Below, piece after piece: positions 50,219 to 62,396 of a stretch of 64,000 nt of DNA. The DNA is taken from positions 186,001-250,000 of the forward strand of contig NZ_JOEI01000002.1 of assembly GCF_000718095.1 (NCBI RefSeq), read 5' to 3'. Position 1 is the first letter of the stretch; every line of letters begins with the position of its first letter. A program made the position numbers and the translations under genes. The DNA is from Streptomyces scopuliridis RB72 (GTDB taxonomy: Bacteria; Actinomycetota; Actinomycetes; Streptomycetales; Streptomycetaceae). Below the pieces are notes generated by a model. It ran no database searches, was not told the DNA's origin, and saw only the letters and a list, made by a program, of their open reading frames with translations.

Positions 50219-51781
50219 GTGAGTCACCCGGACGAGTTGCTGCGTGTCGAAGGGATACGCAAGACCTTTCCCGGCGTGGTCGCGCTCGACAGCGTCGACT
50301 TCGATCTGCGCCGCGGCGAAGTGCATGTCCTGCTCGGCGAGAACGGCGCCGGCAAGAGCACCCTGATCAAGATGCTCTCCGGTGCCTACCGTCCGGACGC
50401 CGGGCGCGTGCTCGTCGGCGGGCAGGAGGTCCGTATCCATGGCGCGCAGGACGCGGAACGGCTGGGAATCGCCACCATCTACCAGGAGTTCAACCTGGTC
50501 CCCGATCTGACGGTGGCCGAGAACATCTTCCTGGGCCGCCAGCCGCGCCGCTTCGGTCTGGTCGACCGCAAGAAGATGGAGTCGGACGCGGCCGAGCTGC
50601 TGGAGCGTGTCGGAGTCACCACCCCGCCGCACACCAAAGTGCGTGAACTGGGCATCGCCCGGCTCCAGATGGTCGAGATCGCCAAGGCGCTCAGCCTGGA
50701 CGCCCGGGTGCTGGTCATGGACGAGCCGACTGCCGTGCTGACCTCCGAGGAGGTCGACAAGCTCTTCCGCATCGTGCGCGCACTGCGCGAGGACGGCGTG
50801 GGCGTCGTCTTCATCACCCACCATCTGGAGGAGATCGCGGCGCTCGGTGACCGCGTCACCGTCCTGCGCGACGGCCGCAGCGTCGGGCAGGTGCCCGCGT
50901 CGGCCTCCGAGGACGAACTCGTACGCCTCATGGTGGGCCGCGACATCGACCAGCAGTATCCGCGCCGGGCCGCGGAGACCGGTACCGCCCTGCTGTCCGT
51001 CACCGGACTGACCAGGGAGGGCGTCTTCCGCGATGTGGGCTTCGAGGTGCGCGCCGGTGAAGTCGTCGGTATCGCGGGGCTGGTGGGCGCGGGCCGTACG
51101 GAGGTCGTACGGGCGGTCTTCGGCGCGGACCACTACGACACGGGCTCGGTACGGGTGGCGGGCGCCACGCTGCCGCGCCATGACGTGAGCGCGGCGATGG
51201 CCGCCGGCATCGGTCTCGTGCCGGAGGACCGCAAGGGCCAGGGTCTGCTGCTCGACGCGTCCGTGGAGGAGAACCTCGGTCTGGTCACGCTGCGTTCGGC
51301 GACCCGCGCCGGGCTGGTGGACCGCGCGGCGCAGCACACCGCCGCCGCCCGGATCGCCGGGCAGCTCGGCGTCCGGATGGCGGGGCTCGGCCAACGGGTC
51401 CGCACGCTGTCCGGCGGCAACCAGCAGAAGGTCGTCATCGGCAAATGGCTGCTGGCCGAGGTCAAGGTGTTGATCCTCGACGAGCCGACGCGCGGTATCG
51501 ACGTGGGCGCGAAGGTCGAGATCTACGAACTCATCAACGAACTCACCGCCGCCGGTCACGCCGTGCTGATGGTCTCCAGCGATCTGCCGGAGGTCCTGGG
51601 CATGAGCGACCGCGTGCTGGTGATGGCCGAGGGCCGGATCGCCGGTGAACTCACGGCGGACGAAGCGACACAGGACGCGGTGATGGCGCTGGCCGTCGGC
51701 GCCGCGCGCCCATCCGGACCGGCGATCGGCGAGGACGACGAGCAAGACGAAGAAGGGGTGGAGGGCTCCCGTGGCCACTGA
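50219..51781 (+). CDS. rbsA: Ribose ABC transporter ATP-binding protein
   Basis: A 520-residue protein with two ABC domains in tandem, as in RbsA and other CUT2 importers. Domain 1 has Walker A GENGAGKST, an unusual signature region (RELGIARLQMVEIAKALSL) and Walker B VLVMDEPTAVL. Domain 2 has a degenerate Walker A (GLVGAGRTEV), signature LSGGNQQKVVIGKWL and Walker B LILDEPTRGIDVG. GTG 50219 follows AAGGAG. The end overlaps the permease start by 11 bp. It powers uptake of ribose or another pentose together with the fused permease/binding protein. Confidence 0.93.
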   Translation: MSHPDELLRVEGIRKTFPGVVALDSVDFDLRRGEVHVLLGENGAGKSTLIKMLSGAYRPDAGRVLVGGQEVRIHGAQDAERLGIATIYQEFNLVPDLTVAENIFLGRQPRRFGLVDRKKMESDAAELLERVGVTTPPHTKVRELGIARLQMVEIAKALSLDARVLVMDEPTAVLTSEEVDKLFRIVRALREDGVGVVFITHHLEEIAALGDRVTVLRDGRSVGQVPASASEDELVRLMVGRDIDQQYPRRAAETGTALLSVTGLTREGVFRDVGFEVRAGEVVGIAGLVGAGRTEVVRAVFGADHYDTGSVRVAGATLPRHDVSAAMAAGIGLVPEDRKGQGLLLDASVEENLGLVTLRSATRAGLVDRAAQHTAAARIAGQLGVRMAGLGQRVRTLSGGNQQKVVIGKWLLAEVKVLILDEPTRGIDVGAKVEIYELINELTAAGHAVLMVSSDLPEVLGMSDRVLVMAEGRIAGELTADEATQDAVMALAVGAARPSGPAIGEDDEQDEEGVEGSRGH

Positions 51782-53753
51782 CACGCTCAAGAACACGACA
51801 GATAGCGGTGGCGACGGCGGTGGCGGAAGCGCCCGGGCGGTCCGCCGGCTCCTGCTCGACAACGGCGCGCTGAGCGCCCTGGTCGTTCTGGTGGTGGCGA
51901 TGTCGCTGCTGTCGGGCGACTTTCTGACCACCCAGAACCTGCTCAATGTCGGTGTGCAGGCGGCCGTGACCGCGATCCTCGCGTTCGGTGTCACGTTCGT
52001 CATCGTCACCGCGGGCATCGACCTCTCGGTCGGCTCGGTGGCGGCGCTCTCGGCGACCGTCCTTGCCTGGTCGGCGACGTCGGAGGGGGTGCCGGTGTGG
52101 CTGGCCGTCGTGCTCGCCGTGGGCACCGGCATCGCGTGCGGGCTCGTCAACGGGGCGCTCGTCTCGTACGGCAAACTGCCGCCGTTCATCGCCACGCTGG
52201 CGATGCTCTCGGTGGGCCGCGGTCTGTCCCTGGTGATCTCGCAGGGCAGCCCGATCGCCTTCCCCGGCTCCGTCTCGCGGATCGGGGACACGCTCGGTGG
52301 CCGGCTGCCGGTGCCGGTGCTCGTGATGGTGGCGATGGGGCTGATCACCGCCCTGATCCTGAGCCGTACATACCTCGGCCGCTCGATGTACGCGATCGGC
52401 GGCAACGAGGAGGCGGCGCGGCTGTCCGGGCTGCGCGTGAAGCGGCAGAAGGTCGCCGTCTACGCGCTGTCCGGGCTGTTCGCCGCGGTAGCCGGTATCG
52501 TCCTGGCCTCCCGGCTCTCCTCGGCGCAGCCGCAGGCCGCGCAGGGGTACGAACTCGACGCCATCGCTGCGGTCGTCATCGGCGGCGCCAGCCTGTCGGG
52601 CGGTGTCGGCAAGGCGTCCGGCACGCTCATCGGCGCGCTGATCCTGGCGGTGCTGCGCAACGGCCTCAACCTGCTGTCGGTGTCGGCGTTCTGGCAGCAG
52701 GTCGTCATCGGTGTCGTCATCGCGCTCGCGGTGCTGCTCGACACGGCGCGCTCCCGCGCCGGGGCGTCGGCCGCGCCCGCCGGTGCGTCCGGTGCGGGAG
52801 GCCCGGGGGGCTCGGGACGTAAGGGCGCGAGAGCCGTGAAGTACACGGTCGCCGCGGTGCTGGTGGCCGCCGTCATCGGCGGTGTCTCCTTCTGGAACAA
52901 CGGCTCCTCCGGCGGCGGGACCAAGCTCGGCCTGTCCCTCTCCACCCTCAACAACCCCTTCTTCGTCCAGCTGAAGGCGGGCGCGGAGGCCGAGGCGAAG
53001 GCCAAGGGCGTCGAACTCACCGTCACCGACGCGCAGAACGACGCGTCCCAACAGGCCAACCAGATACAGAACTTCACCAGCGGAGCCATGTCGTCGGTGA
53101 TCGTCAACCCGGTCGACTCGGACGCGGCGGGACCGTCCGTACGGGCCGCCGACAAGGCCGGCATCCCGGTGATCGCCGCCGACCGCGGTGTCAACAAGGC
53201 GGACATCGCCACGCTGGTCGCCTCCGACAATGTCGCGGGAGGCCGGCAGGCGGCCAAGACGCTGGCGGAGAAGCTCGGCGGCACGGGGCAGATCGTGATC
53301 CTCCAGGGCACGGCGGGCACCTCGGCCAGCCGCGAGCGCGGCCAGGGCTTCGCCGAGGGCATCAAGGCGTACCCCGGTATCCAGGTCGTCGCGCGGCAGC
53401 CCGCGGACTTCGACCGCACCAAGGGGCTCGATGTGATGACCAATCTGCTCCAGGCGCACAGCGGGGTGAACGGGGTCTTCGCCGAGAACGACGAAATGGC
53501 GCTCGGGGCGATCAAGGCGCTGGGCTCCAAGGCGGGTACGTCGATCCCGGTCGTCGGCTTCGACGGCACACCCGACGGCCTGAAGGCGGTCGAGGCGGGC
53601 ACGCTCTACGCCTCGGTGGCCCAGCAGCCGGCGGAACTGGGCCGGCTCGCCGTGCTCAACGCCATCAAGGCCGCGCGGGGCGACGAGATCGCCTCGACGG
53701 TGAAGGTGCCGGTCAAGGTGGTCACGGCGAAGAATGTCGCCGACTTCTCCTGA
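51771..53753 (+). CDS. Fused ribose permease and substrate-binding protein (RbsC-RbsB)
   Basis: One 660-residue chain. Residues about 25-330 are an RbsC-type CUT2 permease with eight to ten helices (TFVIVTAGIDLSVGSVAALS, GLVNGALVSYGKLPPFIATL, AIAAVVIGGASLSGGVGKAS). After a Gly/Ala-rich linker and one more membrane segment (KYTVAAVLVAAVIGGVSFW), residues 385-660 are an RbsB-type binding protein (KLGLSLSTLNNPFFVQLKAG, VIVNPVDSDA, VVGFDGTPDGLKAV). The binding domain is thus anchored outside by that helix, replacing a lipoprotein. GTG 51771 overlaps rbsA. The length is the sum of two genes. Confidence 0.92.
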   Translation: MATDTLKNTTDSGGDGGGGSARAVRRLLLDNGALSALVVLVVAMSLLSGDFLTTQNLLNVGVQAAVTAILAFGVTFVIVTAGIDLSVGSVAALSATVLAWSATSEGVPVWLAVVLAVGTGIACGLVNGALVSYGKLPPFIATLAMLSVGRGLSLVISQGSPIAFPGSVSRIGDTLGGRLPVPVLVMVAMGLITALILSRTYLGRSMYAIGGNEEAARLSGLRVKRQKVAVYALSGLFAAVAGIVLASRLSSAQPQAAQGYELDAIAAVVIGGASLSGGVGKASGTLIGALILAVLRNGLNLLSVSAFWQQVVIGVVIALAVLLDTARSRAGASAAPAGASGAGGPGGSGRKGARAVKYTVAAVLVAAVIGGVSFWNNGSSGGGTKLGLSLSTLNNPFFVQLKAGAEAEAKAKGVELTVTDAQNDASQQANQIQNFTSGAMSSVIVNPVDSDAAGPSVRAADKAGIPVIAADRGVNKADIATLVASDNVAGGRQAAKTLAEKLGGTGQIVILQGTAGTSASRERGQGFAEGIKAYPGIQVVARQPADFDRTKGLDVMTNLLQAHSGVNGVFAENDEMALGAIKALGSKAGTSIPVVGFDGTPDGLKAVEAGTLYASVAQQPAELGRLAVLNAIKAARGDEIASTVKVPVKVVTAKNVADFS

Positions 53754-53812
53754 CCACTCGACGGCTTGCAGGGGACTCAACGGCTTCCAGGAAAAGAGAC
53801 GGGAAGACAGTG

Positions 53813-54799
53813 ATGTACGACTACGACCTGCTGGTCGTGGGGTCGGCCAACGCCGATCTGGTGATCGGTGTCGAGCGGCGCCCCGGCCCCGGTGAGACCG
53901 TGCTCGGCTCGGATCTGTCCGTCCATACGGGCGGCAAGGGCGCGAACCAGGCGGTCGCCGCCGCCCGCCTCGGAGCCCGCACGGCCCTGCTGGCCCGGGT
54001 CGGCGACGACGCCCACGGGCGGCTGCTGCTCGACTCGCAGCGCTCGGCGGGCGTCGACACGGCGGGGGTGCTGTCGGGCGGCGCGCCGACCGGGGTCGCG
54101 CTGATCACGGTCGATCCGTCCGGGGACAACAGCATCGTGGTGTCGCCTGGCGCCAACGCCCGGCTGACCCCGGCCGACATCCGGGACGCGTCGGCTCAGC
54201 TGCGGGCGTCGCGGGTGATCTCGGCGCAGCTGGAGATCCCGCTGGAGACGGTCGGGGAGGTGGTGGCGGGTCTGGCACCGGGCAGCCGGTTCGTACTGAA
54301 CCCCTCTCCCCCGGTGCCCCTGCCGGCCGCGATCCTGGCGGCGTGCGACCCCCTGATCGTGAACGAGCACGAGGCGCGGGTGGTGCTCGGCGCGTCGGTG
54401 GGCGACGACCCTGAGGAGTGGGCGAGGGCGCTGCTCGCGCTGGGGCCGCGCTCGGTGGTGATCACGCTGGGTGCGCGGGGGGCGCTGGTGGCGGACGACC
54501 GTACGACGGCGCTCGTCCCGTCCGTACGCGTGCGCGCCGTGGACACGACCGGGGCCGGCGACGCGTTCACCGCGGCGCTGGCCTGGCGGCTCGGCGCCGG
54601 AGAGAGCTTGGTCGAGGCCGCCTCCTACGCGGCGCGGGTGGGGGCCGCGGCGGTGACCAAGGAGGGGGCGCAGGTGTCGTTCCCGACGGCGGCCGAGGTG
54701 GCGTCGCTTGCCGGAGCGGCTCCGGACCCTGCCCCGGAACCACACGTAACCGCTCCGGGACAGACAGTGTCCACTCCGGGTCAGAGGGTGTCCGAGTGA
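53813..54799 (+). CDS. rbsK: Ribokinase
   Basis: A 328-residue PfkB-family ribokinase that phosphorylates ribose to ribose-5-phosphate. Motif 1 is VHTGGKGANQAVAAARLGA (sugar binding), and motif 2 is DTTGAGDAFTAALAWRLG, with the catalytic Asp in GAGD. The N-terminus YDLLVVGSANADLVIGVE is typical. ATG 53813 is used, although an overlapping GTG at 53810 is possible. Its TGA overlaps the rbsD GTG (GTGA). The C-terminal 25 residues are a Pro-rich extension. Confidence 0.93.
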   Translation: MYDYDLLVVGSANADLVIGVERRPGPGETVLGSDLSVHTGGKGANQAVAAARLGARTALLARVGDDAHGRLLLDSQRSAGVDTAGVLSGGAPTGVALITVDPSGDNSIVVSPGANARLTPADIRDASAQLRASRVISAQLEIPLETVGEVVAGLAPGSRFVLNPSPPVPLPAAILAACDPLIVNEHEARVVLGASVGDDPEEWARALLALGPRSVVITLGARGALVADDRTTALVPSVRVRAVDTTGAGDAFTAALAWRLGAGESLVEAASYAARVGAAAVTKEGAQVSFPTAAEVASLAGAAPDPAPEPHVTAPGQTVSTPGQRVSE

Positions 54800-55182
54800 A
54801 GAAGTCGGGGATCCTGAATCGTCATCTCGCGGGCGCGCTGGCCGAGCTGGGTCATGGCGACGGTGTCCTGGTCTGCGACGTGGGGATGCCCCTGCCCGCG
54901 GGCCCGCGGGTGGTGGATCTGGCGTTCCGGGCCGGGGTACCGAGGTTCGCCGAGGTGCTCGACGGTCTGCTGACGGAGCTGGTCGTGGAGGGCGCGACGG
55001 CGGCCCATGAGGTCCGCGACGCGAACCCGGAGGCGGCGCGGCTGCTGGCGGCACTGCCCGGCCTCGGTTTCGTCCCGCACACGGAGCTGAAGGAGCTGTC
55101 GGCGGGCGCGCGCCTGATCGTACGCACCGGGGAGGCGCGGCCGTACGCGAATGTGCTGTTGCGCTGCGGGGTGTTCTTCTGA
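54796..55182 (+). CDS. rbsD: D-ribose pyranase
   Basis: A 128-residue RbsD/FucU-family mutarotase that converts beta-pyranose to furanose ribose, feeding RbsK. Family landmarks are KKSGILNRHLAGALAELGHG (the catalytic His is in this region), VCDVGMPLPAG, and the C-terminal RTGEARPYANVLLRCGVFF. The GTG start overlaps the rbsK stop by 4 bp, so translation is coupled. It is the last gene of the operon. Confidence 0.95.
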   Translation: MKKSGILNRHLAGALAELGHGDGVLVCDVGMPLPAGPRVVDLAFRAGVPRFAEVLDGLLTELVVEGATAAHEVRDANPEAARLLAALPGLGFVPHTELKELSAGARLIVRTGEARPYANVLLRCGVFF

Positions 55183-55195
55183 GCCGCACGGCTGA

Positions 55196-57529
<2,334 letters not shown>

Positions 57530-57572
57530 CGCGAAGGCTCCCACGGGCAGGGGGGTTGTCCGCCCGCCAGTT

Positions 57573-57606
57573 CCGCCCCGTCCGACATGCTTGTCGGCCG
57601 GGGCGG
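57573..57606 (+). terminator. Rho-independent-type terminator after icd
   Basis: CCGCCCCG-T-CCGACA and TGTCGG-C-CGGGGCGG pair around a tight loop, followed by TTCTGTCTTC. It is 43 bp after the icd stop. Confidence 0.8.
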
Positions 57607-57749
57607 TTCTGTCTTCGGGGCCGCCGGCCGGAGCTCACCGCGTTGAGCCAGTCGAGGGGGCTGCCTGTGCTGCGGTGTATACCGGCCATGTACGAGGCTG
57701 ATTACCTCGATGTTTCCGGGACAGGTGGGGAGCCGCGTCGCGGAGCGGT

Positions 57750-57755
57750 TAGGAT
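57750..57755 (+). promoter_or_regulatory. Leaderless-type -10 TAGGAT before the first DUF6153 gene
   Basis: TAGGAT ends 6 bp before ATG 57762 and no ribosome site is visible, so a leaderless mRNA is likely. Confidence 0.5.
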
Positions 57756-57761
57756 CACCGC

Positions 57762-58211
57762 ATGGTCACGGCCCGGTCGCTGTTCGGCATCGCGAGGACC
57801 CGCCCTTCGGCGAGTCCGCTGCGCATGCTGTGGCTGGCCCTGCTGTTGTTCGGCTTCGTGTATACGCACGGGTTGAGTGCCGACAGCGCCGCGGGACATG
57901 TGGCGCCCCGGGCGAACGCCCCTTCCGCAGTGGCGAGTTCCGTCGATGACGCGCACGGCCCCGCCGGGGGAGCGGTGGCTGTCGTCGCACCGCGCGGCGG
58001 CGATGCCGATGGACACGGCTCCTCGCATCCGGCCACGGAGTGTGTGCCGGGGCAACCGCAGTCGACGCCGGGGCCGGTGGCTTCTGGCCTCATGGCGCGA
58101 GCGTGGGGACCGGCCGCTGTGCCGATTCTGGCCGCAGGGGGTACGGATCGGTTCGTGCCGGCCGCTCCCGCGTCGGTCACAGCGAGAGGGCCCGGCGTCC
58201 TTCAGGTGTAG
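57762..58211 (+). CDS. DUF6153-family small exported/membrane protein
   Basis: A 149-residue protein. An N-terminal hydrophobic helix ([20 protein letters not shown]) is followed by an Ala/Gly/His-rich extracellular region with [18 protein letters not shown], and a second hydrophobic stretch ([10 protein letters not shown]). This matches the DUF6153 layout. The His cluster plus a single Cys suggests metal binding. A TECVPG motif is shared with the next small gene. It starts a same-strand run leading to the PLP enzyme and MFS genes. Confidence 0.72.
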   Translation: MVTARSLFGIARTRPSASPLRMLWLALLLFGFVYTHGLSADSAAGHVAPRANAPSAVASSVDDAHGPAGGAVAVVAPRGGDADGHGSSHPATECVPGQPQSTPGPVASGLMARAWGPAAVPILAAGGTDRFVPAAPASVTARGPGVLQV

Positions 58212-58248
58212 GAGTCGGCGGCTCCGTCGCCCGATGACACGCGCCGTA

Positions 58249-58270
58249 CCGGAGAACAGGTTTTCTCCGG
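58249..58270. terminator. Inverted repeat between the two DUF6153-type genes
   Basis: CCGGAGAA and TTCTCCGG pair perfectly around 6 nt. It could be an attenuator, a weak terminator or a regulator site. Confidence 0.45.
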
Positions 58271-58336
58271 GCTCGGCCCGCGCGGGCGTACTCACAGCGC
58301 TGACCTGCCACCCGGCGGCCCTATCGCGGAGGATCC

Positions 58337-58774
58337 GTGCCGTTCGCCATGCGTGTTCGCCCCCACGCACGCTTAGTTCCCAGCCTCAACTGGCCGCTGC
58401 CACTGCGCCTTCTCACGATCGGCAGTGTGCTTCTGACCGTCCTTCTCTGCGTCGTGGCGCATGCGAGGGACGACACCGCCCACTCGCCGGAGACACCGGC
58501 TACGGTCTCCGCCATCGCCGCGTCGGACATCGCGGCGCCCGGGACGCCTGGCCATCCGCACGCGCACACGGAGTGTGTACCGGGCCTCGTCGTCCGGGCC
58601 GCCCACGAGGCGCAGCGGTCGGCTCCGGCCGCTGTTGCCCCGCCTCTTGTCGTGCTCTCCGCCGTCGCCGGGGGCCCGGGCGCCCGGTCGGGCCCCGTGC
58701 GGGAGGCGCGCGGGCCACGGACCGAGCGCTCCGGCAGATCCACACTCACCGCCGTCTGCCGGTGGCGCGTCTAG
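58337..58774 (+). CDS. Paralogous DUF6153-like exported protein
   Basis: A 145-residue protein with the same plan as its neighbour: a basic N-terminus, a hydrophobic helix ([19 protein letters not shown]), then a His-containing stretch with [13 protein letters not shown] and a basic C-terminal tail. The shared TECVPG motif and the matching layout mark it as a diverged duplicate. GTG 58337 follows GCGGAGG. Function unknown; metal handling at the cell surface is one possibility. Confidence 0.65.
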   Translation: MPFAMRVRPHARLVPSLNWPLPLRLLTIGSVLLTVLLCVVAHARDDTAHSPETPATVSAIAASDIAAPGTPGHPHAHTECVPGLVVRAAHEAQRSAPAAVAPPLVVLSAVAGGPGARSGPVREARGPRTERSGRSTLTAVCRWRV

Positions 58775-58910
58775 ACATTCCGTCCGCAGCCATCACCATC
58801 GGCTGCCGCGTGCTGGTACCGCGACCGGAGGCCCTTGGCCCCGCCGCGTCACACTAGCGCGCGAGATGAACCGCCACCCCCTCAGCGCTTCATCGAACGA
58901 GAGCGGAACG

Positions 58911-60086
58911 ATGCAGTCACACCTCACCACCGACCCCACCTCCGCCCACCCCACGATCTCCGGACTCGTCGGAAACACCCCGGTCGTCCGGGTGTCCGCG
59001 CCCGGCGGTCCGCCCGGACGTGGCTTCTGGGCGAAGCTGGAGGGCTTCAACCCCGGTGGAATCAAGGACCGGCCCGGGTTGCACATGGTCGAACGGGCCC
59101 GTGCGCGCGGCGAATTGCGCCCCGGCGGCCGGATCGTGGAGTCCACCAGCGGCACCCTCGGGCTTGGGCTCGCACTCGCGGGAATGGTGTACGGCCATCC
59201 CGTCACCCTGGTCACCGACCCCGGACTTGAGCCGTCGATGACCCGGCTGCTCACCGCGTACGGGGCGGAGGTCGACATGGTCGCCGAGCCGCACCCCGAG
59301 GGCGGCTGGCAGCAGGCCCGCCGCGACCGCGTGGCCCAACTGCTGGACCGGCACCCGGAATCGTGGTGCCCCGACCAGTACAACAACCCGGACAACACCA
59401 CCGCGTACACCCCCCTCGCCCTTGAACTCGCCTCTCAGCTGGGCCACATCGACGTCCTGGTGTGCAGCGTGGGCACGGGCGGGCACTCGGCGGGCATCTC
59501 CCGCGTACTGCGACAGCTCTACCCGGAGCTGCGCGTCGTCGGTGTCGACACCATCGGCTCCACCATCTTCGGCCAGCCCGCCAGGACCCGGCTGATGCGC
59601 GGTCTCGGCTCCAGCATCTACCCCCGCAACGTCGCCTACGAGAACTTCAGCGAAGTGCACTGGGTCGCCCCGCGCGAGGCGGTGTGGACCTGCCGTCAGC
59701 TGGCCTCCTCGCACTACGCCACCGGCGGATGGAGCGTGGGCGCGGTGGCGCTGGTCGCGGGGTGGCTGGCCCGTACGCTGCCCGCCGACACCCGGATCGC
59801 GGCGGTCTTCCCCGACGGGCCGCAGCGGTATCTGGAGACGGTGTACGACGACGAGTACTGCGCCCTGAACGGGCTGCTCGGCGTTCCGCCGGCCGAGGAA
59901 CCTGACGCCGTGAGCCGCCCGGACGAGACGGAGGTGACGCGCTGGACGAGGTGCACCGAGGTCCTCGACCCGCTGACGCTGTCCTCCGCGCCGACGTCCA
60001 CGTCTGCGCCCTCGTCCCCCGCGCCGTCCGGGCCGTCCGGGCCGTCCGGGCCGTCCGCGCCGTCCTCGTCCGAGGAGGGCCGATGA
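58911..60086 (+). CDS. PLP-dependent cysteine synthase-like enzyme with divergent active-site loop
   Basis: A 391-residue fold-type II PLP enzyme. The Schiff-base Lys is in [13 protein letters not shown]. The substrate loop reads [13 protein letters not shown] instead of the usual TSGNTG of cysteine synthases. The phosphate-binding Gly-rich loop is [12 protein letters not shown]. The ending after about residue 355 is a low-complexity Ser/Pro/Gly tail with 9-bp repeats. ATG 58911 is used; ATG 58866 is an alternative. Its stop overlaps the MFS start (ATGA), so both are co-translated. It could make cysteine, a diamino acid or a related amino acid. Confidence 0.82.
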   Translation: MQSHLTTDPTSAHPTISGLVGNTPVVRVSAPGGPPGRGFWAKLEGFNPGGIKDRPGLHMVERARARGELRPGGRIVESTSGTLGLGLALAGMVYGHPVTLVTDPGLEPSMTRLLTAYGAEVDMVAEPHPEGGWQQARRDRVAQLLDRHPESWCPDQYNNPDNTTAYTPLALELASQLGHIDVLVCSVGTGGHSAGISRVLRQLYPELRVVGVDTIGSTIFGQPARTRLMRGLGSSIYPRNVAYENFSEVHWVAPREAVWTCRQLASSHYATGGWSVGAVALVAGWLARTLPADTRIAAVFPDGPQRYLETVYDDEYCALNGLLGVPPAEEPDAVSRPDETEVTRWTRCTEVLDPLTLSSAPTSTSAPSSPAPSGPSGPSGPSAPSSSEEGR

Positions 60087-61381
60087 AGGGAACGCTCGCC
60101 CAAGTCCGTTCGTACGAGCGCAGCGTGCAGCTGCTGATGGTGAATCAGTTCACCATCAACCTCGGCTTCTACATGCTGATGCCCTACCTGGCGGCCCATC
60201 TGTCCGGCACGCTCGGCCTGTCCGGTCTGCTGGTCGGACTCATCCTCGGCGTACGGAACTTCAGCCAGCAGGGCATGTTCCTCGTCGGCGGCTCCCTCGC
60301 GGACCGGTTCGGCTACAAGCCCCTGATCGTCGCCGGATGTGTGCTGCGTACCGCCGGTTTCGCGACCCTGGGCTTCGTCGATTCGCTGCCCTCGCTGCTG
60401 GCCGCCTCCGCCGCCACCGGCCTGGCCGGGGCCCTGTTCAACCCCGCCGTGCGGGCGTATCTGGCGGCTGACGCCAAGGAGCGCCGGGTCGAGGCGTTCG
60501 CGCTGTTCAACGTCTTCTACCAGGCGGGGATCCTGCTGGGACCGCTGGTGGGAATGGTGCTGACCGGTGTGGACTTCCAGATCACCTGCCTGGTCTCCGC
60601 CGGGATCTTCGCGCTCCTGAGCGTCGTTCAGATCCGCGCGCTGCCCGCGCGCCGCGCCGACGACACGAGGAGGCGCGAGGACGGCGCGCGGGCCGGCCTG
60701 CGCTCGCAGTGGCGGCTGGTCTTCTCCAACCGGCCCTTCCTGCTCTTCTCCGCCGCCATGATCGGCTCGTACGTCCTCTCCTTCCAGGTCTATCTGGCGC
60801 TGCCGCTGGAAGTCCGGCGGCTGGGCGGCGACGGGGAGTTCGGGACGGCGGCCGTCGCGCTGCTGTTCGCCGTCTCCGGGCTGAGCACCATCCTCGGCCA
60901 GACCAGGGTGACCGCCTGGTGCAAGGCGCGCGTCGAGCCGGACCACGCGCTCATCTGGGGCTTGGTCACGATGGGTCTGGCCTTCGTACCCCTGCTCCTC
61001 GCCACGGCGATGCCGGTACCGCGGGACGGCGTGGGCCTGTGGCTGTTCGCGGCCGTGCCGCCCGCGCTCTCCGCACTGCTGCTCGCCCTCGGGACGATGA
61101 TCGCGTACCCCTTCGAGATGGACACCATCGTCCGGCTCTCCGGTGACCGCCTCGTCGCCACCCACTACGGGCTCTACAACACCATCTGCGGAGTCGGCAT
61201 CACCCTGGGAAACCTGCTCACCGGCGCGTCCCTGGACGCCGCGCGCGCGGCGGGAATGTCCGCGCTGCCGTGGCTCTGCCTGCTCGCGCTCGGACTCGCG
61301 TGCGCGGGCGCGCTGTACGGGCTGCACCGTACGGGACGCCTGACCGCGGCCGTACCCGAGGGGGTGCCGACGACAGCCTGA
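60083..61381 (+). CDS. MFS transporter coupled to the PLP enzyme
   Basis: A 432-residue major facilitator protein with twelve helices. Motif A appears as [17 protein letters not shown] after helix 2. The N-terminal half includes [20 protein letters not shown], and the C-terminal half [20 protein letters not shown]. It resembles drug/metabolite exporters. ATG 60083 overlaps the PLP gene stop, with GAGGAGGG as ribosome site, so it likely exports or imports the product of that enzyme. Confidence 0.87.
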   Translation: MKGTLAQVRSYERSVQLLMVNQFTINLGFYMLMPYLAAHLSGTLGLSGLLVGLILGVRNFSQQGMFLVGGSLADRFGYKPLIVAGCVLRTAGFATLGFVDSLPSLLAASAATGLAGALFNPAVRAYLAADAKERRVEAFALFNVFYQAGILLGPLVGMVLTGVDFQITCLVSAGIFALLSVVQIRALPARRADDTRRREDGARAGLRSQWRLVFSNRPFLLFSAAMIGSYVLSFQVYLALPLEVRRLGGDGEFGTAAVALLFAVSGLSTILGQTRVTAWCKARVEPDHALIWGLVTMGLAFVPLLLATAMPVPRDGVGLWLFAAVPPALSALLLALGTMIAYPFEMDTIVRLSGDRLVATHYGLYNTICGVGITLGNLLTGASLDAARAAGMSALPWLCLLALGLACAGALYGLHRTGRLTAAVPEGVPTTA

Positions 61382-61403
61382 CCGGACCGGCGATCCGGAG
61401 GGG

Positions 61404-62396
61404 TCAGTGCTGGTGCCCGTCGGCCTCTTCCTTGCCCGGCGATCCGGTCGGCTCCGTGTCCTCGGCGTCCCCTGTGGCGGGGGCCGTTCCGGCGGTGACC
61501 GTTCCGGTGGTGACGGTGAAGGCGGCGGTGCGCACGGTGCCGTTGTGCTTGAAGTCGAGGAAGAGCCGGTAGGTGCCGGCGCTGGGCGCGGTGGCGGTGA
61601 AGGACACGTCCGGACCGGGTTCGGTCTCGCCGTCACCGGGCGCGCCGTTGGGGTGAACGTGCAGATAGGCCAGGTCGCCGGAGCGCAGGGCGACCAGGTG
61701 GCCGTAGGCGCCGAGGTAGGGCTGGAGGTCCGTGACCGGCCGGCCCGCCTTGGTGACCTTCAGGCTCAACTCGCCTGCCGTCCCCGGGCGTAGGGGGCCG
61801 GTGAGTGTGACGGTGTAACCGTCGACCGTGGCGGTGGTGGAGGGGGCGGGAACCGGGGCGGGCCGGTAGTTGCCCGCGACGGCGAGGTCGGCGCCGAGCG
61901 TGAGGTTCTTCGCCCCCTTGGCGGCGGGGGTGAAGTCCGCGAAGAGGCGGTAGCCCCCGGCGGCGGGGAGGTTCGCCGGTGTGCTCCAGGTGCCGTCGGC
62001 CGCCCGGGTGGGGTGCAGATGCCGATAGGTGGTCAGGTCCTGGGAGGCGAGGATCAGATGCAGTTCCTTGTCGTGCTCGCGCTGGAACGCGGTGACCTGA
62101 CGGCCCGCGCTGTCGCGTATGGCGAAGCGCAGTTCGGTGGTGCGGGCCGCGGGGACGCGGGGCGTCCTGAGGTCGAGGGTGTAGCCGCCCTCCGAAACCT
62201 GCAACCCGCCCGCCGGCACGTCATGACCACCCCGCGGCGCCTCCCCTCCCCCGTCGGGCGCACCTCCGTGTTCCGCGTGCGCCGCGGGCTCCGGATCCGT
62301 CGAAACCGGCGTGACCACGGTCCCGACCCCGTACGCCGCACCGAAGGAGGCAGCGAGCGCGGCGGTGTACGTGGCGATCCTTGACGCGGTGTTCAT
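61404..62396 (-). CDS. His-rich exported protein behind copper-type operators (YtkA-like)
   Basis: A 330-residue protein with an N-terminal signal or anchor helix (IATYTAALAASFGAAYGVGT), a His/Gly-rich stretch (AAHAEHGGAPDGGGEAPRGG), then two immunoglobulin-like beta-sandwich repeats (about 85-190 and 200-300), each with His-rich loops (TTYRHLHPTR; DLAYLHVHPNG). The end is EEADGHQH. These features suit an extracytoplasmic copper-binding protein. ATG 62396 follows GAGGAGAG. Its upstream region carries several CsoR-type operators, which supports copper induction. Confidence 0.8.
   Translation of the reverse strand: MNTASRIATYTAALAASFGAAYGVGTVVTPVSTDPEPAAHAEHGGAPDGGGEAPRGGHDVPAGGLQVSEGGYTLDLRTPRVPAARTTELRFAIRDSAGRQVTAFQREHDKELHLILASQDLTTYRHLHPTRAADGTWSTPANLPAAGGYRLFADFTPAAKGAKNLTLGADLAVAGNYRPAPVPAPSTTATVDGYTVTLTGPLRPGTAGELSLKVTKAGRPVTDLQPYLGAYGHLVALRSGDLAYLHVHPNGAPGDGETEPGPDVSFTATAPSAGTYRLFLDFKHNGTVRTAAFTVTTGTVTAGTAPATGDAEDTEPTGSPGKEEADGHQH

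Noticed and set aside
49409..52405. Open minus-strand frame of about 998 codons opposite the LacI and rbsA genes
   Set aside because: Antisense shadow. It has no motif or ribosome site, and the sense strand encodes clear ABC and LacI proteins.
59714..61636. Long minus-strand frame opposite the MFS gene
   Set aside because: Antisense of a twelve-helix transporter. The translation is hydrophilic and repetitive without any domain.
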